A DNA stretch of 64,000 nt from Novosphingobium sp. PP1Y. GTDB lineage: Bacteria > Pseudomonadota > Alphaproteobacteria > Sphingomonadales > Sphingomonadaceae. Below, one piece after another: positions 28,062 through 35,954 of this stretch. Position 1 is the stretch's first letter. Every line of letters begins with the position of its first letter. The position numbers were made by a program, and so were the translations under genes. The stretch covers positions 465,001-529,000 of the forward strand of contig NC_015580.1 in assembly GCF_000253255.1 (NCBI RefSeq), read 5' to 3'. The notes beneath the pieces are model-generated. The model was given only the letters and a program-made list of their open reading frames with translations. It was not told the origin of the DNA and did no database searches.

Positions 28062-28235
28062 ATGACCGAACCCGGGTTTCTGCACTTGCCGGAAATCGAT
28101 CCCGCGTCGCTGCCGGATCCGGCGCAGCCGATCGGCCTGTTCGGTAGCTACACCGATGCTGCGGGCCGTCAGGTCCATGACGCGGCAGAGGCTTCGCTGG
28201 AGGCCTATCTCTACGAACTCCACCCTGGCACCTGA
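28062..28235 (+). CDS. 57-residue protein of unknown function
   Basis: An ATG at 28062 preceded by GAGGGAC opens a 57-codon frame ending TGA at 28235. The product begins MTEPGFLHLPEIDPASLPD, has GLFGSYTDAAGRQVHDA in the middle and ends EAYLYELHPGT. It is acidic at the N-terminus and has no signal peptide, membrane segment or cysteine. It lies 11 bp before the next gene on the same strand. It could be a small partner, a modified peptide precursor or a structural subunit; nothing known was recognised. Confidence 0.6.
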   Translation: MTEPGFLHLPEIDPASLPDPAQPIGLFGSYTDAAGRQVHDAAEASLEAYLYELHPGT

Positions 28236-28246
28236 TCCGAACGCAT

Positions 28247-29224
28247 ATGTTTCATGACAAGACGCTGGCAGACCTGCGCGAGAACGACGAAGGCTGGATG
28301 AAGGGGCAGCGCGATCTCGCGGCACTTGTGGGGAAGTGGCGCGCGCGCCCCGAGGCAAGCCGGGTTCTCGCCGATCTCGAACGCTTCGGCGATGGAGATC
28401 CGTTGGAGGCCTGTCCTTCGCTTGCCGGGCTGTTCGAAGAGGGAAGCGGAGCCGCGCACGAACTCGTCGCGAACTTCCTGGAATTGGGCTTGTGGGGCTT
28501 GCGCTCGCACCCGCTGGGTCACTTGCCGCTGCGCCACGGGGTAGGCCATGCCGGGCAGACCCTGCTGCTTTCGCATTGGGGCACCGCGACCTTGGCTCTT
28601 GTCACGTATGAAGGTGAGCGGCTTTCCGCTTTGCCCGAGGCACGGACGGTGGCCTTTACCCCGCTTGAAAGCTGGTCCTTCGTACTGGCCGGTTCGGCCA
28701 CGGCCGGCCGCGTGCGCTGCATGAATGTGCAGGACCGCCGGGCCGAACTGCAGGTTGAGGCGCTGTCCATTCATCCGGGTGCCGTGATCCACAGGGACGG
28801 CCGGCGCGAGACGATACAGATGCGCGGTGCGTCAGGCCGCCTGGTGAAATTGCGGTTGCAGCGCTTCCTCGGCGCGAGCGAACCGGTCCGCGAATTCGCG
28901 CTCGCCGATGGAGGGCTTGTGCATCAGGCTGCGTCCAACCTGCACGACAGCCGCTGCGAGCTCGCGATCTCGGTACTTTCGCGCATGGGACGGCGAGACG
29001 CAGTGCCGGTGATTTCGCGCATCGTGACGGGGAACGGGCACGAAGGCCTGCGCTGGCAGGCCATGCGCGAACTGCTTGCCCTCGATACCCGCGCCGGGAT
29101 GATCCTGCTCGGCCAGATCGCCGCTTCGGACGACGATCCGCTCGCCGCATTGGCGCAGGAAACGCAGCGCGCGCTGCTACGCACCTGGCCGGAGCTGGAA
29201 AGGGTATCGCAGTGGCGCAGCTGA
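28247..29224 (+). CDS. Unknown protein with HEAT-like C-terminus
   Basis: A 325-residue protein I do not recognise. The first 90 residues are helical; residues about 95-215 look beta-rich, with GHLPLRHGVGHAGQT then GTATLALVTYEGE, possibly a cupin-like barrel. The C-terminal about 90 residues (ELAISVLSRMGRRDAVPVI, LRWQAMRELLALD, LAALAQETQRALLR) form paired helices like HEAT repeats. No signal peptide. The stop overlaps the start of the next gene by 13 bp, indicating coupling. The next protein appears to have the same two-part plan. Confidence 0.75.
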   Translation: MFHDKTLADLRENDEGWMKGQRDLAALVGKWRARPEASRVLADLERFGDGDPLEACPSLAGLFEEGSGAAHELVANFLELGLWGLRSHPLGHLPLRHGVGHAGQTLLLSHWGTATLALVTYEGERLSALPEARTVAFTPLESWSFVLAGSATAGRVRCMNVQDRRAELQVEALSIHPGAVIHRDGRRETIQMRGASGRLVKLRLQRFLGASEPVREFALADGGLVHQAASNLHDSRCELAISVLSRMGRRDAVPVISRIVTGNGHEGLRWQAMRELLALDTRAGMILLGQIAASDDDPLAALAQETQRALLRTWPELERVSQWRS

Positions 29225-30123
29225 TCGAAATGCGCGATCCCACGCGGGCTTCGCTTTCGGAGTGCATCGATGCGCTGTCCTCGTGGGGTTTCGATCCGCG
29301 CGAGCGGGAAAGCGTCGCACATGCAGCCCACTGGCTGCGCCGGCTTGGCAACGACCGGGTCTTCCTCGGCGATCTGCTGATTGACCTGCTGGCGGGCTTC
29401 GCGCCTTCGCCGGCTGCGGTGGACGCGATCAGCAGCGGTGGCCCGCAATCGATCGTGCTGGCAACGCCGGGGCGCGGCAATTTCTGCATCCGCGCCAATA
29501 TCTGGCCGGCCGCCGCGGACTACGCGATGCGGGCCAGTGGCGCGCGGGCCTTCGGCTATGGCACTGCCCACGACCACAACTACGACTTCCTCACGCTCGG
29601 CTATTTCGGCCCGGGCTGCGAGATCGAGGACTTCGAGTACGACGGGCACTGTGTCATCGGCCGTGCGGGAGAGGCGATCGCGCTCAAGCGGCTGGGCCGG
29701 ACCCGGTTGCGCAAGGGCCGGGTGCTCCACTACCGCGCGCACCGCGACATCCATCGGGTCAACCCGCCCGCTTCGCTCTCGGTTTCGCTCAAGCTGGTCC
29801 ACACCCAGGCCGTGCAGGGATGGCTCAGCCATTACGAATTCGACACGGTCGAAGCGCGCATCACGCGCGTCATGGGAAGCGGACCGAGCGAGACTTTTCT
29901 GCGCCTTGCGGTGGCGCTGGGCAGCGAAGAGGCCAAGGAGCTTGCGCAGCATTTCGGGCGTAGTCACGCCAGCGATAGAATGCGCCTAAACGCGTGGGAG
30001 GCGCTGTCCGCCTGCGCCGAGAGCGAGCACGCGCGCGAGGGGATCTGGCGTCAGGCCGAAGCCAGCGGTAGCCGCCTCGTCGCGCAAGTGGCGAAGCACA
30101 GACGCGGCATGCTTTGCGGATAG
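29212..30123 (+). CDS. Unknown cupin-like protein with helical C-terminus
   Basis: A 303-residue protein with no family I can name. Residues about 85-215 look like a cupin: FGYGTAHDHNYDF provides an HxH pair, EDFEYDGHC a possible acidic ligand, and GRVLHYRAHRDIHRVN the second motif with His and Asn. The last 80 residues (FLRLAVALGSEEAKELAQHF, RLNAWEALSACAES) are HEAT-like helices. It could be a metal-dependent dioxygenase or hydroxylase. It overlaps the preceding gene by 13 bp, and the two products probably work together with the 57-residue protein. Confidence 0.75.
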   Translation: MAQLIEMRDPTRASLSECIDALSSWGFDPRERESVAHAAHWLRRLGNDRVFLGDLLIDLLAGFAPSPAAVDAISSGGPQSIVLATPGRGNFCIRANIWPAAADYAMRASGARAFGYGTAHDHNYDFLTLGYFGPGCEIEDFEYDGHCVIGRAGEAIALKRLGRTRLRKGRVLHYRAHRDIHRVNPPASLSVSLKLVHTQAVQGWLSHYEFDTVEARITRVMGSGPSETFLRLAVALGSEEAKELAQHFGRSHASDRMRLNAWEALSACAESEHAREGIWRQAEASGSRLVAQVAKHRRGMLCG

Positions 30124-30158
30124 GCTGCCCGCCGAGGTCGCCCGGCAAGTCGAAACGC

Positions 30159-30180
30159 GCGCGGTCCTTGGGGGCCGCGC
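30159..30180. terminator. GC hairpin between convergent genes
   Basis: GCGCGG (30159-30164) and CCGCGC (30175-30180) pair across a 10-base loop, touching the ruvX stop. It lacks a T tract, so it is only a weak candidate for ending either convergent transcript. Confidence 0.35.
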
Positions 30181-30663
30181 CTAGAGTACGCCCCCGGCCA
30201 GCGCATCGATTGCGCCTTGCAGGATTACCGCGGCGGCGGCGGAATCGATGCGTTCGGCGCGCTTGGCGCGGCTCATGTCCTGGGCGATGAGGCCGCGTTC
30301 GGCGCCCATCGTCGACCAGCGTTCGTCCCACAGCAGGATCGGCAGGCCGAGCGCGGCAAGGTTGCGGGCATAGGCGCGGCTCGATTGCGAGCGCGGGCCT
30401 TCCGATCCGTCCATGTTGAGCGGCAGGCCGATGACGATGCCCTTGATCGAGCGTTCGCGGATCAGGCCCTCGAGCAGCGCCTTGTCGGCACCGAACTTGC
30501 CGCGCTTGAGCGTCTTTCCGGGCGAGGCGAAGTGCCAGCCTGCATCGCAGAAAGCCGTGCCGATGGTCTGCGTGCCGAGGTCGAGCGCCAGCAGTGGCCC
30601 GGCGTCGGGCAAGGCATCGCGATAGTCGAGCGCGCTGGTGGTTATGAGTGCTGCTTCTGCCAT
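30181..30663 (-). CDS. ruvX: Putative Holliday junction resolvase YqgF/RuvX
   Basis: A 160-residue RNase H-fold protein. Signature LLALDLGTQTIGTAF with the first catalytic Asp, then GIVIGLPLNMDGSEGPRSQ, and WDERWSTMGAERGL and IDSAAAAVILQGAID with the other acidic residues. It acts in DNA repair or 16S rRNA 5' processing. Last gene of the minus-strand run that starts at pyrE; its start overlaps the DUF3089 gene by 22 bp. Confidence 0.93.
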   Translation of the reverse strand: MAEAALITTSALDYRDALPDAGPLLALDLGTQTIGTAFCDAGWHFASPGKTLKRGKFGADKALLEGLIRERSIKGIVIGLPLNMDGSEGPRSQSSRAYARNLAALGLPILLWDERWSTMGAERGLIAQDMSRAKRAERIDSAAAAVILQGAIDALAGGVL

Positions 30664-31799
30664 GCCGCTATCCGCCGTTCGAAGTCGGCCCTGATGTTCG
30701 CCCAGAACAGGGTGTAGTCATAGACGTGGTAATTGTTGCCCGGCAGCACGTAGGGGCCGAGGTCGAGCCTGGGCGGCGGTCCGATGTGCAGGAACATGTC
30801 GCTTTCGCAAGCCGCAGGTACGACCTGCCTCACCAGTTCGCCGTTCCAGCTTGCCGGATCGGGCACCAGTGTGCCGAGGTTGGCCTGTGCGTCCGCAACG
30901 CCGTTGCGCGTACCAGTCAGTGGATTGCTGCACAGGAACGGGCTGTCGATTGCCACGCCCTCGGCAGTCGTCTGCGTGAGCGGCTGTCCGTCGAGACCGC
31001 GGCGGCGCACGTAGGCCTTGACCAGCTGCTCGGTCTCGGCAGGGTCTGCCACGGTGAGCCAGCTCATCACGCAGCCGGCCTGGTCGGGCCTGTCGCAGGG
31101 GCCGAGGCCCATTTCCGGCAGGTCGTGGTCGATCGAGACCGGCCAGCCCACGATGTAGGCTGCGGCGATGCGCTCGGCCAGCGGGGTGCCGGCCACGCGG
31201 TCGCGCAGCAGGCGGCGTAGCAGGAATGCGCCCTGGCTGTGTCCTGCCAGCACGATCGGCTGGTCCTGCGGGACCGTCTTGATGAAGGCATCGAAGGCGG
31301 CAAGGACGTCGCCGTAGGCCAGGTCGATCGCCTTGTCGGCCTGCGGGTCGTCGGTCAGGAACGCGCCGACAGCGGCCTGGCGGTAGCGCGGGGCCCAGAG
31401 CTGGTCGGCTGCGTTGAAAGGCGTCGCCATGCCCTTGACGTAAAGACCCGCCAGATCGCGCGAGGCCTTGTCGTTCAGGCTCGCGTTCCACGCGTCCTTC
31501 TCGACGTAGCTGGTGGGATGGACGAAGAAGACCGCGGCGGCGAGCGGATCTCCGGCCGGCTGGCTTGCACCCTGTGGCAGGTAGCGTGAGGGATCGGACT
31601 TGGGCAGCATCCCAGGGCGCGCAATCCACATGTCCGTCTTGTCCCAGGCGTTCATCGCCATCGCCGGCTGCGGCTGGAACGTGACATCCGGCACGAAGGC
31701 CATTTCCGTAAGGTCTTCGGCCCAGAACAGCAGGGCAATGCGCCCGACCGTGATCAGGACGATGATGGCGGCGACGGCATAGAGGAACTTGCGGACCAT
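30642..31799 (-). CDS. DUF3089 alpha/beta hydrolase-like protein
   Basis: A 385-residue protein with one N-terminal membrane segment (AVAAIIVLITVGRIALLFW) that anchors it, probably facing the periplasm. It matches the DUF3089 plan: VFFVHPTSYVEKDAWNA, WAPRYRQAAVGAF, and a nucleophile elbow LAGHSQGAF near residue 200. An unknown ester or lipid substrate is likely. ATG at 31799 shares one base with the lepB stop (TGATG), so translation is coupled. Confidence 0.87.
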   Translation of the reverse strand: MVRKFLYAVAAIIVLITVGRIALLFWAEDLTEMAFVPDVTFQPQPAMAMNAWDKTDMWIARPGMLPKSDPSRYLPQGASQPAGDPLAAAVFFVHPTSYVEKDAWNASLNDKASRDLAGLYVKGMATPFNAADQLWAPRYRQAAVGAFLTDDPQADKAIDLAYGDVLAAFDAFIKTVPQDQPIVLAGHSQGAFLLRRLLRDRVAGTPLAERIAAAYIVGWPVSIDHDLPEMGLGPCDRPDQAGCVMSWLTVADPAETEQLVKAYVRRRGLDGQPLTQTTAEGVAIDSPFLCSNPLTGTRNGVADAQANLGTLVPDPASWNGELVRQVVPAACESDMFLHIGPPPRLDLGPYVLPGNNYHVYDYTLFWANIRADFERRIAAWQKQHS

Positions 31800-32767
31800 C
31801 AGGTGGCATTCCCGCCGGGCTGGCCGGTGCTGCTGTCGGACGGGTGCTTTTCGATTCGCGGGCGCAGGCTGGTGAGGGCGCGCCCTTCGCGCAGGGCGCT
31901 CCACCAGCTCAGCGGGTTCCAGGTCTGCGTACCGTCGAGCGAGAAGGTGATGAATTCGGCGCGCCCGCCGATGTCGGAGAGCGGCACCGGACCGCCAAGG
32001 CCGCCGCCCGGCGTGCCCTGGTAGTCCGTCTCGAAGGGAAAGCGGCTGTCGGCCGAACGGTCGCGGTCGTCGCCCATCAGGAAGACATGGCCTTCAGGCA
32101 CGGTGATCTCAGGATAATTGTCCATGACCTGCGTCGTATAGTCGATCACCTGGTAGGTCGCACCGTTGGGCAGTGTCTCGCGGTAGGCGGGAAGGTCATA
32201 GACTTCGCGACCGCTGGGCAGGCGGCGGCGGTAGAGCTCGAAACCCTTGTAGCAGTGCCCCGGCTGCGCATCGCCCTCGCATTGCAGGGCGTCGTCGGCG
32301 GCGATCTCGACCGGCGGCTCGACTTCGCGCGGGATGAATTTGCCATTGAGGCGGATGCGCCCGTCGACCACGGCGATGCGGTCGCCGGGAAGCGCGACGA
32401 CGCGCTTGATCAGGTCAGCCTTGCGGTTGCCCGGCACCACGATCACGATGTCGCCGTACTCCGGCGTCGAGCCGAACAGCCGCCAATTGGCGCGCGGAAG
32501 CATGTGAAAGCTCACCGAGGACCAGTTCCAGCCGTAGGCGTACTTGGAAACCACGAGCCGATCGCCCACCAGCAGGTTGGGCATCATCGAGATCGACGGG
32601 ATGTAGAAGGGCTTGGCGATCAGCGAATGGAACGCCAGCACGCCCAGCAGCATCAGCGCCAGGCCGCGCAGTTCGTGCAGCCAGTTGACCTTGGGCTTGT
32701 CCGGATTGCTAACGGGGCTCTCCTGCGCGCAAAGGGTGGAGGCGGTATCGGCGGTGTGTTCGGTCAT
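31799..32767 (-). CDS. lepB: Signal peptidase I
   Basis: A 322-residue membrane protease that removes signal peptides. One N-terminal membrane segment (LALMLLGVLAFHSLI), then the catalytic Ser60 (PSISMMP) and Lys121 (DLIKRVVALPGD), and the GHVFLMGDDRDRSADSR block of the family. It lies in a minus-strand run with acpS, pdxJ and pyrE, and is followed without a gap by the DUF3089 gene. Confidence 0.96.
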   Translation of the reverse strand: MTEHTADTASTLCAQESPVSNPDKPKVNWLHELRGLALMLLGVLAFHSLIAKPFYIPSISMMPNLLVGDRLVVSKYAYGWNWSSVSFHMLPRANWRLFGSTPEYGDIVIVVPGNRKADLIKRVVALPGDRIAVVDGRIRLNGKFIPREVEPPVEIAADDALQCEGDAQPGHCYKGFELYRRRLPSGREVYDLPAYRETLPNGATYQVIDYTTQVMDNYPEITVPEGHVFLMGDDRDRSADSRFPFETDYQGTPGGGLGGPVPLSDIGGRAEFITFSLDGTQTWNPLSWWSALREGRALTSLRPRIEKHPSDSSTGQPGGNAT

Positions 32768-32791
32768 TCTCGGTGGAGCGCTCGGAAAAGT

Positions 32792-33220
32792 CTAGGAACC
32801 GGACGGAGCGGGAGCCGCCGCAAGCGGACGGGCCTCGATCACGACGAATGCCTGGGCCCATGGATGATCGTCGGTGAGCGTCAGGTGAACCACGGCCTCG
32901 TGACCGGCGGGAACCATCAGGTCGAGCCGGGCCTTCGCGCCGCCGGTGAGGGCAAGGGTAGGGGCGCCCGATTTCGCATTGATGACGCCGATGTCCTTCA
33001 TGAACACCCCGGCCTTGAAGCCGGTGCCGACCGCCTTCGAATAGGCTTCCTTGGCCGCGAATCGCTTGGCGAGGGTCCCGGCCTTGGTGAACGGGCGGCG
33101 ATTGGCCTTGGCCTGCTCGATTTCGGTGAAGACGCGCTTCTCGAAGCGCTCGCCGAAGCGGTCCAGCGAAGCCTGGATACGCTCGATGTTGCACAAGTCG
33201 GAACCCATTCCGATGATCAC
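32792..33220 (-). CDS. acpS: Holo-[acyl-carrier-protein] synthase
   Basis: A 142-residue phosphopantetheinyl transferase that activates acyl carrier protein. The N-terminal motif MGSDLCNIERI with catalytic Asp and the central RFAAKEAYSKAVGTGF are diagnostic. The start is GTG at 33220 (product MIIGMGSDL); an ATG four codons later is possible but atypical. It lies 72 bp after pdxJ and 24 bp before lepB. Confidence 0.95.
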   Translation of the reverse strand: MIIGMGSDLCNIERIQASLDRFGERFEKRVFTEIEQAKANRRPFTKAGTLAKRFAAKEAYSKAVGTGFKAGVFMKDIGVINAKSGAPTLALTGGAKARLDLMVPAGHEAVVHLTLTDDHPWAQAFVVIEARPLAAAPAPSGS

Positions 33221-33292
33221 GACGCACTCTCCGTCCTGCGGCCGATATTGCAGCCGGCTTCCTTCCCCCGATGGTGGATGGGGGGCTTCAAG

Positions 33293-34033
33293 TCACCGGA
33301 CTTCGTCCATCAGCGCGCGCATTTTCGTCACGCTCGCCTCGAGCCCACAAAATATGGCCTCTCCAATGAGATAGTGTCCGATGTTCAGTTCTGCGAGCTG
33401 CGGAATGGCTGCGATCGGCTGGACGTTCTCGTAAGTGAGGCCGTGCCCGGCATGGGGTTCTATGCCGTTCTTGGCAGCCAGCGCGGCCATGTCGACGATG
33501 CGCTTGAGCTCGACTGCGACCTGCTCGCCCTCTGCATGGGCATATTCGCCGGTATGGAACTCGACGATGGGCGCGCCCAGCTTCATTGCCGCTTCGATCT
33601 GCCGTGGGTCCGGGGCGATGAACAGGCTCACCCGCACGCCTGCGTCCGACAGGCGCGAGACGATCGGGGCGAGCTGGTTGTGCAGCCCGGCTGCGTCGAG
33701 CCCGCCTTCGGTCGTGCGTTCTTCGCGCTTTTCCGGGACGATGCAGGCCGCGTGCGGCTTGTGGCGCAGCGCGATCTCCAGCATTTCGTCGGTCGCTGCC
33801 ATTTCGAGGTTGAGCGGCAGGCCGGTGGCGGCCTGCACGCGCACCAGGTCCTCATCGCGGATGTGTCGGCGATCTTCGCGCAAGTGCACGGTGATGCCGT
33901 CACCCCCGGCCTGCGCGACGATCTGCGCCGCGCGCGCCGGATCCGGATGCTCGCCGCCGCGCGCATTGCGGATCGTGGCGACGTGATCGATGTTGACGCC
34001 TAGGCGCAGGCGCGAGGGGGTAAGGGCGTTCAT
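33293..34033 (-). CDS. pdxJ: Pyridoxine 5'-phosphate synthase
   Basis: A 246-residue TIM barrel forming pyridoxine 5'-phosphate in vitamin B6 synthesis. The start LRLGVNIDHVATIRNARGG is the family signature; later LREDRRHI, CIVPEKREERTTEGG with the catalytic Glu, EFHTGEYA and HAGHGLTYENV follow. It is 35 bp after pyrE, and pdxJ-acpS-lepB order is common in proteobacteria. Confidence 0.97.
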   Translation of the reverse strand: MNALTPSRLRLGVNIDHVATIRNARGGEHPDPARAAQIVAQAGGDGITVHLREDRRHIRDEDLVRVQAATGLPLNLEMAATDEMLEIALRHKPHAACIVPEKREERTTEGGLDAAGLHNQLAPIVSRLSDAGVRVSLFIAPDPRQIEAAMKLGAPIVEFHTGEYAHAEGEQVAVELKRIVDMAALAAKNGIEPHAGHGLTYENVQPIAAIPQLAELNIGHYLIGEAIFCGLEASVTKMRALMDEVR

Positions 34034-34068
34034 CCGATAATCCTGGGGTTTTCCGGCGGGTCGAAGGG

Positions 34069-34653
34069 TCAGGGCTGGACGCGGCTGCCCGGCTTGATCG
34101 CGGGGGTCGCCGCCAGCTCGGGGGGCAGTTCGTCGTCGGCGTACGTCGGGAAGTTGATCTCGACGAGCGGGAAGTAAGGTACGCCCAGATCCACGGCGCC
34201 GCCCGAACGGTCGACCAGCGAGGCCGCCGCGATGACCCGGCCGCCTGCCGCCTCGATCGCCTTTATCGCCTCGCGCGAGGACTTGCCGGTGGTGACCACG
34301 TCCTCGACCATCAGCACCCTGTCGCCGGGATCCAGTTCAAAGCCACGGCGCAGCTCGAAAGTACCTTCCGGGCGTTCGACGAACATCGCGTCGACCTGCA
34401 ACGCGCGGCCCATCTCCTGGCCGATGATCACGCCGCCCATGGCCGGCGAGACGACCTTGTCGATCTGCTTGCGCACGTCGTGCGGCAGCTTGCTGGCGAG
34501 CGCGACGGCGAGTCGTCCGGCACGGTCGGGGCTCATGAGGACGCGCGCGCATTGAAGGTAATGCGCACTGTGGCGGCCGGAGGAGAGCAGGAAGTGCCCC
34601 TCAAGCAATGCCTTGCTGGCGCGGAACTCTGCGAGGACTTCTTCTTCCTGCAT
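34069..34653 (-). CDS. pyrE: Orotate phosphoribosyltransferase
   Basis: A 194-residue enzyme adding phosphoribose to orotate in UMP synthesis. FLLSSGRHSAHYLQCARVL is the N-terminal motif, and the PRPP loop MVEDVVTTGKSSREAI lies near residue 116. First gene of the minus-strand operon; its promoter must lie in the 206 bp shared with the divergent oxidase operon. Confidence 0.96.
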   Translation of the reverse strand: MQEEEVLAEFRASKALLEGHFLLSSGRHSAHYLQCARVLMSPDRAGRLAVALASKLPHDVRKQIDKVVSPAMGGVIIGQEMGRALQVDAMFVERPEGTFELRRGFELDPGDRVLMVEDVVTTGKSSREAIKAIEAAGGRVIAAASLVDRSGGAVDLGVPYFPLVEINFPTYADDELPPELAATPAIKPGSRVQP

Positions 34654-34735
34654 TACGACCTATTCCTTCGATGCATATTTCATGGATCTGGCGCACCTTC
34701 GACACGCCGTTTGCCAAAAATTCCCCTAGAGGCGC

Positions 34736-34764
34736 TTGAGACACGCGGCAAGCGCGCGTATAGG
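34736..34764 (+). promoter_or_regulatory. Predicted promoter of the cytochrome oxidase operon
   Basis: TTGAGA at 34736-34741 and TATAGG at 34759-34764 are separated by 17 bp, close to the housekeeping consensus. They lie about 95 bp before ctaC in the 206-bp divergent gap. Predicted by eye only. Confidence 0.5.
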
Positions 34765-34859
34765 CCCCGCGGAAGGGGGGCCTCCGGCTCCGCATCAGGG
34801 CGCGCGTATGCGGGGGCGACTCGCGTGCGCGGATTTGGAAAACGGAAGCGCAAAAAAAT

Positions 34860-35924
34860 ATGAATTTGGGCAAAACCGCACGCGCCGCGAGCCATACCGC
34901 AAAGGCTCTGGGCCTGTCCCTTGGAAGCATCATGGCTGCCGGAGTCATGGCACCCCAGGCGGCTTTTGCCGCCGCGGCATCCGAACCTGCCACCGCCGCG
35001 ACTGCGGACGCCGCCGCTTCTGCCGGCAGCTACACGCCGATGGCCCCGACCCCGGGGATCGGCATGCCCGTCGACAGCGGCATCGGCTTCCAGCAGCAGT
35101 TCTCCAAGCTCGGCGAATATGGCGAGTGGATCCACAATTCGGTGCTGCTGCCGATCATCGCCGTGATCACCGTGTTCGTGCTGCTGCTGCTCGTCGTCAT
35201 CGTCGTGCGCTTCAACCGCCGCGCCAACCCGGTACCTTCGAAGACCAGCCACAACACGCTGCTCGAAGTGGTCTGGACGCTGGTTCCCGTGCTGGTCCTC
35301 ATCGGCATCGCGGTTCCCTCGATCGACCTGCTGGCCAAGCAGTACAAGCCTGCCCCGAAGGGCGCGCTGACCATCAAGGTCACCGGCAACCAGTGGTTCT
35401 GGACCTACGGCTATCCCGACAATGGTGAGTTCGAGGTCGTCTCGAACATGCTCAACATCCCGGGTCAGCCGACCATCAACAACGGCGTGCGCGAAGTCGG
35501 TTCCGAGCCCTGGGACGGTCCTTCGCACCTCGAGGTCGACAACCGCATGGTCGTCCCCGTCGGTGAACCGATCCGTCTGCAGATCACTGCGTCCGACGTG
35601 ATTCACTCGTTCGCCGTGCCTTCGCTCTGGTTCAAGCTGGACGCGGTTCCGGGCCGGATCAACGAGAAGGTCCTCTTCGTCGAGAAGCCCGGCGTCTATT
35701 ACGGCCAGTGCTCCGAGCTTTGCGGTGCCAAGCACGGTTACATGCCGATCGCGGTCGAGGCTCTGCCGCGCGACAAGTACGACGCCTGGGTGCTGACGCA
35801 TGCCGGCGGCAAGATCGACGGTCAGGCGACCGCCGCATCCGAGACCGATTACCTGCCGGGTGAAGAGCCCGCCGGCGAAGCGTCGGAGGCTCCGGCCGCC
35901 GAAGCCACTGCTGCCGCCGAATAA
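34860..35924 (+). CDS. ctaC: Cytochrome c oxidase subunit II
   Basis: A 354-residue subunit of the aa3 oxidase. A signal-like N-terminus ends near AFAAAA, two membrane helices follow (VLLPIIAVITVFVLLLLV and VVWTLVPVLVLIGIAV), then the periplasmic cupredoxin domain with CuA ligands: His in DVIHSFAVP and the block GQCSELCGAKHGYMP. Trp-rich GNQWFWTYGYP is the electron entry site. The C-terminal tail is Ala/Glu-rich with no heme c motif. First gene of the ctaC-ctaD-ctaB-ctaG-ctaE operon. Confidence 0.96.
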   Translation: MNLGKTARAASHTAKALGLSLGSIMAAGVMAPQAAFAAAASEPATAATADAAASAGSYTPMAPTPGIGMPVDSGIGFQQQFSKLGEYGEWIHNSVLLPIIAVITVFVLLLLVVIVVRFNRRANPVPSKTSHNTLLEVVWTLVPVLVLIGIAVPSIDLLAKQYKPAPKGALTIKVTGNQWFWTYGYPDNGEFEVVSNMLNIPGQPTINNGVREVGSEPWDGPSHLEVDNRMVVPVGEPIRLQITASDVIHSFAVPSLWFKLDAVPGRINEKVLFVEKPGVYYGQCSELCGAKHGYMPIAVEALPRDKYDAWVLTHAGGKIDGQATAASETDYLPGEEPAGEASEAPAAEATAAAE

Positions 35925-35954
35925 GCCCGCATTCAAGGACAGGGTCACCAGAAC

